From Nitrolancea sp040255925 (GTDB lineage Bacteria; Chloroflexota; Chloroflexia; Thermomicrobiales; Thermomicrobiaceae): 5,135 bases of DNA. Positions 1 to 4,637 of this stretch are shown piece after piece (position 1 is the stretch's first letter; each line of letters opens with the position of its first letter). The stretch lies in NCBI GenBank assembly GCA_040255925.1, contig JBDZVX010000159.1, positions 1 to 5,135 of the forward strand, in the 5' to 3' direction. Below the pieces are notes generated by a model, which was not told where the DNA came from, made no database searches, and saw only the letters and a list, made by a program, of their open reading frames with translations. A program made the position numbers and the translations under genes.

Positions 1-410
1 ACACCAAGAGCAGCACCGGGACGGTGGACAATCCCTGGCGGTTCGGCGGCTCCTACGGAGCCTATCACGATGCTGATACGGGGCTGTACAAGATCGGGGC
101 GCGGTATTACAGTCCGGAGCTTGGACGCTGGACGCAGCAAGACCCGATGGTGCATCTCTATGATCCGGTGCAGATGAACCGGTATGCCTACGCGGGCTGC
201 AATCCGAGCAACGTCATCGATCCGACCGGGATGTTTTGCTGGGCTGACGCCTTTGTGGTTTCCATTACCGTCTTTGTTGCAGGTGTTGGACTCGCAGCAA
301 TCTGGTGGACAGTCCCGTATTGGCTGGTAGTAGCTTCAGGTGGGATAGGGGCGTTTACAGCAATTTATAGCATCGAGCGCCTCTTCTTCATTCCGCGCGG
401 ATGCTACTAA
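1..410 (+). CDS. RHS repeat-associated core protein, C-terminal end (5' part outside window)
   Basis: This is the 3' end of an RHS/YD-repeat gene. The frame is open from base 3 to the window edge and stops with TAA at 408-410, so 135 residues are visible and the true start lies upstream. The visible part begins with the classic RHS core: NPWRFGG, then TGLYKIGARYYSPELGRWTQQDP-type residues (about 71-146), then NRYAYAGCNPSNVIDPTG ending near base 230. RHS proteins form a large beta-cage shell that encloses a C-terminal toxin, and the core/DPxG junction marks where the variable tip begins. Here the tip is only about 58 residues and very hydrophobic, with two likely membrane segments (about bases 246-310 and 312-370), ending in a basic, Cys-containing tail (RGCY). 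I recognise no nuclease, deaminase or protease motif in it. It could be a membrane-acting toxin or a degenerate tip. A GTG at 24 is inside the core and is not a genuine start. RHS identity is very secure; tip function is unknown. Confidence 0.93.
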   Translation, partial: TKSSTGTVDNPWRFGGSYGAYHDADTGLYKIGARYYSPELGRWTQQDPMVHLYDPVQMNRYAYAGCNPSNVIDPTGMFCWADAFVVSITVFVAGVGLAAIWWTVPYWLVVASGGIGAFTAIYSIERLFFIPRGCY

Positions 411-751
411 CGACAGATAGAGCAGTGATGACCCGGCGGCAGCAAGTCGCACTCTTCCTTACCATCGTTTGGATCACGTTCGTGCTCGTGCTGGCCTACG
501 TCACTCGTCAGTTTGGTGTCGTCGGGCTGCTGGGAATTCTCTTCTGGTTTCTGTTGCCACTCGGCAAGAATGCGAGCATCCTGCGTGGCTGGCACAATCT
601 TTGGACCATTGTGACGGCTGCACTCGGCACGGCGGTATTGTCTCTCATCGCTGGGTACATCCTTGGTATTGATCCACTTATCGCCGTTGCCGCGAGTTGT
701 GGGTTAGGTGTCAGCGTTGGTTTGTTAGTCAAACGCCGTTACAATCCCTAG
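401..751 (+). CDS. small multi-pass membrane protein, candidate RHS-tip partner/immunity protein
   Basis: A 116-residue hydrophobic protein I cannot assign to a named family. It shows about four membrane segments: residues 15-34 (after a basic TRRQQ), 37-54, 67-90 and 91-110, ending with a basic KRRYNP tail. The ATG at 401 overlaps the stop of the RHS gene (ATGCTACTAA), which suggests translational coupling. No strong Shine-Dalgarno is visible, and in-frame GTG 425 or ATG 428 would give a 107-108-residue protein beginning just before the first membrane segment. Small genes placed directly after an RHS tip commonly encode the cognate immunity protein, so by position this could protect against the hydrophobic tip; that is inference from location only. 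Base composition (about 55% GC in sampled lines) matches the tip and not the flanking genes, consistent with the pair having been acquired together. It could also be an unrelated membrane protein. Confidence 0.68.
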   Translation: MLLTTDRAVMTRRQQVALFLTIVWITFVLVLAYVTRQFGVVGLLGILFWFLLPLGKNASILRGWHNLWTIVTAALGTAVLSLIAGYILGIDPLIAVAASCGLGVSVGLLVKRRYNP

Positions 752-790
752 GCGAATTGTCGAGTCGCGAAATCCCGTAGCGTATTCGGT

Positions 791-1120
791 GACGTGCTGA
801 ACCGGCTGCTGGAGGCCAAGACGAAGGACAGCGGTGGGACGGTGATCGACGACTACCAGTACACCTACGACGGGGTCGGCAACCGTCTGACCCAGACCGT
901 CAACGGCACCACAACCACCTACACGTACAACAACGCCAACGAACTGACCTCGGCCGGCAGCACCACCTACAGCTACGATGCCAACGGCAACCTGACCGGG
1001 AACAGCGCCGGATTGTCGCTCAGCTACAACGCGCTGAACCAGACGGCCAGCATTACCCCACCCGGCGGCTCAGCGATCGCCCCCGGAACCATCTGCCCCC
1101 AAATCGCCTTCATATGGTAG
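791..1120 (+). pseudogene. orphan YD-repeat fragment of an RHS gene
   Basis: The translated frame (LNRLLEAKTKDSGG onward from 797) is a typical RHS YD-repeat segment with three units: YTYDGVGNRLT, TYTYNNANELT and TYSYDANGNLT, then SYNALNQTASITPPGGSA. In an intact RHS protein this stretch lies upstream of the RYYSPELGRW core. Here there is no core after it: resemblance ends near base 1072 and the frame runs through unrelated residues to TAG at 1118-1120. There is also no N-terminal part. Resemblance starts abruptly at about 791, in the same frame as the preceding membrane-protein gene and separated from its TAG (749-751) by 39 bases. GTG at 794 is the only nearby start and falls inside the repeat, without a ribosome binding site. 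I read it as a remnant left by duplication, recombination or insertion within an RHS locus, not as a functional gene. Weak expression of a 108-residue peptide cannot be excluded. Confidence 0.8.
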
Positions 1121-1123
1121 GAT
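1093..1123 (+). promoter_or_regulatory. possible promoter for the zinc-ribbon gene
   Basis: TAGGAT at 1118-1123 matches TATAAT at four of six positions, and CTGCCC at 1093-1098 is a weak -35 with a 19-base gap. It would start transcription near 1130, ahead of the ribosome binding site at 1168. It lies at the point where the YD-repeat remnant ends. The match is weak and the call tentative. Confidence 0.25.
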
Positions 1124-1167
1124 GTCGGCAGGCGGCTTCTCCGCGAAGGCGGGCTGTTTTGGCTCTG

Positions 1168-1173
1168 AGGAGG
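1168..1173 (+). promoter_or_regulatory. ribosome binding site deciding the start at 1185
   Basis: A complete AGGAGG lies 11 bases before ATG 1185. The spacing is slightly long but workable. The alternative ATG at 1122 has no such signal and would add 21 residues of non-conserved appearance, so 1185 is preferred. Confidence 0.7.
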
Positions 1174-1184
1174 AACGAAGCGCA

Positions 1185-1556
1185 ATGCCAGTTCGAGACC
1201 GGACACCGATGCGCTGCCCGCTCTGCGACGGCAGGTTGAACCATATTCAGGTGCGTAACATCGGCGATGTTACGGCAAGTATTTTGTGGCAAATGCACAC
1301 CGGGGAGTGTCCCATCCACGGCTGGTTCCAGGCCGAGTTCGTGGGTAAGCCACCACGTGAGGTCTTCCCCGTTGACCGTCCCGCCGGAAACGCGCGCAAG
1401 GTGCTCATTGATGGGCGCGAGATCTTCTCCTTCCCGACCGTCTGGAATTCCGTGGACGTCAAGGACGCACGCCAGAAAGTCGATCCACTCGATCCACGGT
1501 ATTGGCAGATCGATTGGAAGCAGATCGGTGTGTCCGCCCGCAATGGGCGGCGGTAA
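1185..1556 (+). CDS. small zinc-ribbon-like protein of unknown function
   Basis: A 123-residue soluble protein I do not recognise as a named family. Near the N-terminus Cys11-Pro-Leu-Cys14 and Cys42-Pro-Ile-His45 form a CxxC...CxxH pattern with a 27-residue spacing, the layout of a structural zinc ribbon. The second half is followed by GWFQAEF, as in short 'CP.HGW' zinc modules. The C-terminal half is polar and aromatic, with the run FPTVWNSVD (83-91) and the motif DPLDPRYWQIDW (100-111), and lacks membrane segments or a signal peptide. It is therefore probably cytoplasmic; nucleic-acid or protein binding is a guess from the zinc module alone. The start at ATG 1185 is chosen because of the AGGAGG upstream. 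It stands alone between an RHS remnant and a histidine kinase on the same strand, 116 bases before the latter, which seems to have its own promoter. Reality as a gene is supported by the ribosome binding site, GC pattern and paired Cys motifs. Confidence 0.75.
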   Translation: MPVRDRTPMRCPLCDGRLNHIQVRNIGDVTASILWQMHTGECPIHGWFQAEFVGKPPREVFPVDRPAGNARKVLIDGREIFSFPTVWNSVDVKDARQKVDPLDPRYWQIDWKQIGVSARNGRR

Positions 1557-1560
1557 CGCC
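1534..1560 (+). terminator. GC-rich hairpins at the end of the zinc-ribbon gene (weak terminator candidate)
   Basis: CCGCCC (1534-1539) and GGGCGG (1545-1550) form a perfect 6-bp stem with a 5-base loop that overlaps the last codons. A competing stem GGGC (1545-1548)/GCCC (about 1558-1561) brackets the TAA stop. No T-run follows, so this is not a classical intrinsic terminator; it may only slow the polymerase or protect the 3' end. Confidence 0.25.
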
Positions 1561-1624
1561 CCACCAGCGGCTTTCCCGGTCTAAGGTCATTTCCGTGCAT
1601 GCCAGGCGGAGGGTCCGCGGGGAC

Positions 1625-1654
1625 TTGCCCGATACCACTCACTAAACATAAAAT
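1625..1654 (+). promoter_or_regulatory. promoter candidate for the histidine kinase
   Basis: TTGCCC at 1625-1630 (four of six to TTGACA) and TAAAAT at 1649-1654 (five of six to TATAAT) are separated by 18 bases, an acceptable sigma-70-type layout, in a locally AT-rich patch of otherwise GC-rich DNA. The predicted transcript starts near 1661, giving a very short leader of about 12 bases before GTG 1673. Confidence 0.5.
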
Positions 1655-1672
1655 GGTGGTGACGAGCGAGAG

Positions 1673-3058
1673 GTGCGGGAAATCGATACCACAAACGGCC
1701 ATTTGATGCAGGAGCTTGCGTTACTCCGTGCGCAGGTGGCCTCCCTGGAGCAGGTGGAGGCCAGGCGCGAACGGGCTGAGCGGCGGCTTGCCGCGCAGTA
1801 CGCCGTCAGTTGTGTTCTGGCGGAGTCGGCGACGCTTGATGAGGCCGCCCCGGGCATCCTTCAAGCGATCGGCGACGGGCTGGAGTGGGAGCTCGGCGTC
1901 CTTTGGTACGTCGATCACGACGCCGATATTCTCCGCTGCAGCCAGACTTGGCACGCGCCCACGGTACCTATCGGCCAGTTTGAAACGGTCAGCCGGCAAA
2001 TGACCTTCCGGCATGGTGTGGGGCTCCCCGGCAGGGTCCTGGCCAGTGGCGAGCCGGCCTGGATCGCCGATGTGCTCCGGGATACCAACTTTCCCCGTCT
2101 CAAAACCGCGGCCGAGGTCGGCTTCCACGCGGCATTTGCCTTCCCGATCAAGAGCGGTGGCGAAGTGCTGGGCGTCGTCGAGTTCTTGAATCACCGGATT
2201 CAACCCCCGGATAGCGATCTCCTGCAGATGGTGGGTACACTCGGCAATCAGATTGGGCAGTTCATCGAGCGGAAGCGAATGGAAGCGGAGCGTGCCCGGC
2301 TCCTGGAAGCCGAGCAGGCCGCCCGCGTGCGTGAGGAATTCCTCGCGCTCGCCTCCCACGAGTTGAAAACCCCGCTCACGACGATCAAGGTCTATGGCCA
2401 ACTCCTAGCCCGTCATCTCCGCCAGCCGTCACCGGACTATCAGCGGCTTGACCGGTTCGCTAACCAGATCCAGGATCAGATCGGCCGCCTGGAAACCCTG
2501 GTCACCGACCTACTCGATGCCTCCCGCATCCAGCGCGGGCGGCTGGAGCTCCACCTTGAGGACATCGATCTCGCCCAGCTCACCGAGCAAGTGATGTCCC
2601 GCTTCGAAATGGTACCGGAACGGACCGAGGATCACACCGTGGTACTTGATACACCGGAGCCGGTTGAAGGGGTCTGGGACCGCGCCCGGCTGGACCAGGT
2701 CCTGACCAACCTTATCTCCAACGCCCTGAAATACTCGCCCCACGGCGGCGAGGTTCGAGTCACCGTGCGGCACGACGATGATCACGCGGAGCTGATCGTC
2801 AGCGATCAGGGGATCGGCATTGCCGCATCGGAGCGCCCAAATCTCTTCCAACCCTTCATCCGGGGGAAGTCCGCCCACCTCAGCGCCAACGGAACCGGGC
2901 TCGGGCTCTATATCACGGCGCAGATCGTGGAACAGCACGGCGGGACGATTGAACTGGAGAGCGAGCCCGCGGAGGGAAGCACCTTCACAGTCCGTCTGCC
3001 GCTGGTACCACCCGTTCACGTGGAGAATGACGGCGCCGGGGTAGGCTCAACCTGGTAA
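1673..3058 (+). CDS. cytosolic GAF-domain sensor histidine kinase
   Basis: A 461-residue two-component sensor kinase. Residues about 10-40 form a charged coiled coil (LRAQVASLEQVEARRERAERRL). Residues about 42-200 are a GAF domain with a GLPGRV segment at 117-122 and FAFPIKSGGEVLGVVEFLN at 155-173. A linker helix leads to HisKA, whose H-box ASHELKTPL (227-235) carries the phospho-acceptor His229. The HATPase_c domain has all boxes: N-box NLISNALKYS (346-355), G1 DQGIGI (378-383), F-box LFQPFIRG (391-398) and G2 GTGLGLYI (407-414). There is no signal peptide or membrane segment, so it should sense an internal cue through GAF; the ligand is unknown. All catalytic residues are present, so it should autophosphorylate. 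No response regulator is encoded in the window, making it an orphan here. GTG 1673 is the furthest-upstream start compatible with the candidate promoter (in-frame TAA at 1649-1651); ATG 1706 is an alternative. The Shine-Dalgarno is poor (GAGCGAG). Confidence 0.95.
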   Translation: MREIDTTNGHLMQELALLRAQVASLEQVEARRERAERRLAAQYAVSCVLAESATLDEAAPGILQAIGDGLEWELGVLWYVDHDADILRCSQTWHAPTVPIGQFETVSRQMTFRHGVGLPGRVLASGEPAWIADVLRDTNFPRLKTAAEVGFHAAFAFPIKSGGEVLGVVEFLNHRIQPPDSDLLQMVGTLGNQIGQFIERKRMEAERARLLEAEQAARVREEFLALASHELKTPLTTIKVYGQLLARHLRQPSPDYQRLDRFANQIQDQIGRLETLVTDLLDASRIQRGRLELHLEDIDLAQLTEQVMSRFEMVPERTEDHTVVLDTPEPVEGVWDRARLDQVLTNLISNALKYSPHGGEVRVTVRHDDDHAELIVSDQGIGIAASERPNLFQPFIRGKSAHLSANGTGLGLYITAQIVEQHGGTIELESEPAEGSTFTVRLPLVPPVHVENDGAGVGSTW

Positions 3059-3066
3059 CAGTTCGA

Positions 3067-3091
3067 TTGACACTCCGTACCGCCACATAAT
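3067..3091 (+). promoter_or_regulatory. possible promoter elements upstream of fpg
   Basis: A perfect TTGACA occurs at 3067-3072, eight bases after the kinase stop, and CATAAT (five of six to TATAAT) at 3086-3091. The 13-base gap is too short for a standard sigma-70 promoter, so either one element is fortuitous or the actual -10 differs. If used, the leader before fpg would be about 120 bases. Confidence 0.3.
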
Positions 3092-3105
3092 CACCACTAT
3101 TCCCA

Positions 3106-3121
3106 TGGCCAGTACCGGCCA
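3106..3121 (+). repeat. small inverted repeat in the kinase-fpg gap
   Basis: TGGCC (3106-3110) and GGCCA (3117-3121) can pair as a 5-bp stem with a 6-base loop. There is no T-run after it. It could be a weak transcription pause after the kinase gene or chance in GC-rich DNA. Apart from this and the promoter-like elements, the 160-base gap 3059-3218 shows nothing I can identify. Confidence 0.25.
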
Positions 3122-3205
3122 CCGGCTCTCACGGCGATACGCAAACACGCGCGGCATCCGGGAAGCCGGGCGTGATAGGATCTCCGCTCAGCGATGGAGA
3201 TGGGC

Positions 3206-3215
3206 GGAGGGGGAG
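3206..3215 (+). promoter_or_regulatory. ribosome binding site fixing the fpg start at 3219
   Basis: GGAGG followed directly by GGGAG lies 3-8 bases before ATG 3219. It supports the start that places Pro at position 2, which the Fpg mechanism requires, over the in-frame ATG at 3105. Confidence 0.75.
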
Positions 3216-3218
3216 TCG

Positions 3219-4082
3219 ATGCCGGAGCTTCCAGAGGTAGAAACCGCGCGGCGCGGGATCGAAGAGCAGTTGGCCGGACGTCAGGTAACCGGGTATCAGC
3301 TCTGGACGCCGGACCTGATCATTTCCGAGCCCGGTCTAACTCTGGACCAGCTCATCGGATCGAAGCTTACCGGCGTCGACCGCCACGGGAAATATCTGAC
3401 GCTCCGCTTCGAGCCGTTCAGCGCGGTCGTCCACCTCAAACTCGCCGGCCAGTTGGTAGCCCGTGGTGATGGTATCCCCGGATTCGCGGCCGGTCATCCG
3501 GTTCCGGACTACTCCGCGCCCCTGCCACACAAGTCCACCCGCCTCCGGCTCGACTTCGACGAGGATGCGCACCTCTACCTGACCGACATTCGCCGGTTCG
3601 CCCGCGTCTGGCTCCTGCCTCACGAGATGGAGCGGGAGTACCTGGCGGGTCTCAAGCTCGGCCCCGATCTCCTCTCGCCGGCGTTCACTGTCCAAGCGCT
3701 CCAGGAACGCCTGCGTCGGCGCACGGTTGGGAAGCTCAAGCCGGTGCTGCTCGATCAGAGCGTCGTGGCCGGGCTGGGGAACATCTACGTTGATGAAAGT
3801 CTCTGGCACGCGCGGTTGCATCCGGAGCGAGTCGCCAGCTCGCTCAGCGAGGAGGAGATCGAGCGGCTATATGCCGGGATCAACCAGATCATCGCGGCGG
3901 CCGTCCCGATGGGGGGAGCGCGCATCCTCCAAAGCAAAGCCCTGACCGAACTCGGCGAGCTTCCATTCGTGCATGCGCGCGAGGGACTTCCCTGCCCGCG
4001 CTGTGGCACGACCATCGTCAAAACGCGGGTGAACAACCGGGGCACGTACCTCTGCCCGAATTGCCAGCCATTCCCCGGTTAG
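3219..4082 (+). CDS. mutM: formamidopyrimidine-DNA glycosylase (Fpg/MutM)
   Basis: A 287-residue base-excision repair enzyme that removes oxidised purines such as 8-oxoguanine and FapyG and cuts the strand by beta/delta elimination. The start is fixed by the N-terminus MPELPEVETARRG: Pro2 is the catalytic nucleophile after Met removal and Glu3 the acid. Lys58 (HGKYL) is the conserved phosphate-contacting lysine. HLKLAGQL (72-79), DIRRFAR (123-129), LDQSVVAGLGNIYVDE (178-193, the helix-two-turn-helix) and a C-terminal zinc finger with Cys259, Cys262, Cys279 and Cys282 (CPRC...CPNC) are all present; length is near the family norm. Two oddities: the usual Met of the intercalating Met-Arg-Phe triad is Leu75, and the lesion-capping region GGARILQSKALTELGELPF lacks the common TLRD...GYF pattern. 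A strong ribosome binding site precedes it, and the next gene starts 29 bases downstream, suggesting co-transcription. Family is secure; exact lesion preference is less so. Confidence 0.95.
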   Translation: MPELPEVETARRGIEEQLAGRQVTGYQLWTPDLIISEPGLTLDQLIGSKLTGVDRHGKYLTLRFEPFSAVVHLKLAGQLVARGDGIPGFAAGHPVPDYSAPLPHKSTRLRLDFDEDAHLYLTDIRRFARVWLLPHEMEREYLAGLKLGPDLLSPAFTVQALQERLRRRTVGKLKPVLLDQSVVAGLGNIYVDESLWHARLHPERVASSLSEEEIERLYAGINQIIAAAVPMGGARILQSKALTELGELPFVHAREGLPCPRCGTTIVKTRVNNRGTYLCPNCQPFPG

Positions 4083-4098
4083 CTCAGGTTCGAGTTGT

Positions 4099-4106
4099 GA
4101 GGAGGT
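4099..4106 (+). promoter_or_regulatory. strong ribosome binding site deciding the start at 4112
   Basis: GAGGAGGT is an extended anti-16S match five bases before ATG 4112. It rules in that start over an in-frame start at 4061 that would overlap the end of fpg. Confidence 0.8.
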
Positions 4107-4111
4107 CAGCA

Positions 4112-4630
4112 ATGTCCGAGCAGGAACGACCAGCCCAACGAAGCGAGCCCAAAGCCACCAGGCCACGGATGCCTTCGGATTATGGGATCCAACCCCTGGA
4201 GGCAGGTGGACTGATCCCGTGGAGCACGGTCACGGATCAGCTGGTCAACGCGCGCAACTATTGGGTGGTTACGACTGGGAAGGGCCGGCCGCACGCCGCG
4301 CCGGTCTGGGGTATCTGGTTCGACGACGCGCTCTACTTCAGCACCGACCGCGCCTCCCGGAAGAGCCGGAACCTGGCCGCGAACCCGGAGATCGTCATGC
4401 ATCTGGAGAGCGGCGATGACGTGGTGATCCTGGAAGGCAGCGTCGAGGAGATTACTGATCCCGTGCTGCTCACACGGTTCGCCGATGCTTACGACGCGAA
4501 GTACCAGATCCGGCCCGTCGCTGACGGTAGCTCGCCGATCTACGGATTGCGGCCTCGCGTGGTCCATGCCTGGCTGGAGCAGGACTTCCCCCGCACCGCC
4601 ACCTCCTGGCGCTTCGACCGTGGGAACTGA
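4112..4630 (+). CDS. pyridoxamine 5'-phosphate oxidase-like split beta-barrel protein (probable flavin/F420 binding)
   Basis: A 172-residue protein of the PNPOx-like/FDOR split-barrel group, whose members bind FMN, F420 or haem and carry out small redox reactions. After a charged, probably disordered N-terminus (1-30) the core reads NYWVVTTGKGRPHAAPVWGIWFDDALYFSTDRASRKSRNL (49-88). This is the recognisable beta-strand pair with the 'G.P...PVW..W' motif, followed by the S/R-K-x-R-N-L segment that contacts the cofactor phosphate in related proteins. NPEIVMHLESGDDVVILEGSVEEITD (91-116) completes the barrel, and the protein ends with the family-typical ATSWRF (163-168). No signal peptide or membrane segment is seen, so it should be cytoplasmic. 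It is not PdxH itself: it lacks the PdxH C-terminal dimer region and is too short. Substrate is unknown, and cofactor choice (FMN or F420) cannot be read from the sequence. It follows fpg by 29 bases and probably shares its transcript. Confidence 0.88.
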   Translation: MSEQERPAQRSEPKATRPRMPSDYGIQPLEAGGLIPWSTVTDQLVNARNYWVVTTGKGRPHAAPVWGIWFDDALYFSTDRASRKSRNLAANPEIVMHLESGDDVVILEGSVEEITDPVLLTRFADAYDAKYQIRPVADGSSPIYGLRPRVVHAWLEQDFPRTATSWRFDRGN

Positions 4631-4637
4631 ATCAGGC

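Noticed and set aside
1073..1080. Palindrome GCGATCGC, the HIP1 motif of cyanobacteria
   Set aside because: I noticed only this copy and the gene content does not look cyanobacterial; an octamer like this is expected by chance in GC-rich DNA.
1482..1499. Tandem 8-base repeat CGATCCAC within the zinc-ribbon gene
   Set aside because: Two copies only, explained by coding for the adjacent DP-L-DP residues; not a repeat array.
1721..2401. Reverse-strand open frame of 226 codons opposite the histidine kinase
   Set aside because: Antisense to well-conserved GAF and HisKA coding sequence, with no ribosome binding site or recognisable domain.
3105..3218. 38-residue N-terminal extension of fpg from ATG 3105
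   Set aside because: Fpg needs Pro2 as the free N-terminal nucleophile, and the ribosome binding site and conserved MPELPEVE start are at 3219.
4061..4111. Upstream start for the split-barrel gene overlapping fpg
   Set aside because: No ribosome binding site, and the strong GAGGAGGT at 4099-4106 points to ATG 4112.
4631..4637. Shared bidirectional terminator between the convergent split-barrel and hpt genes
   Set aside because: Only 7 bases separate the stops and no convincing stem with a T-run is visible around 4600-4670; CAGC/GCTG at about 4640-4651 gives just four pairs.
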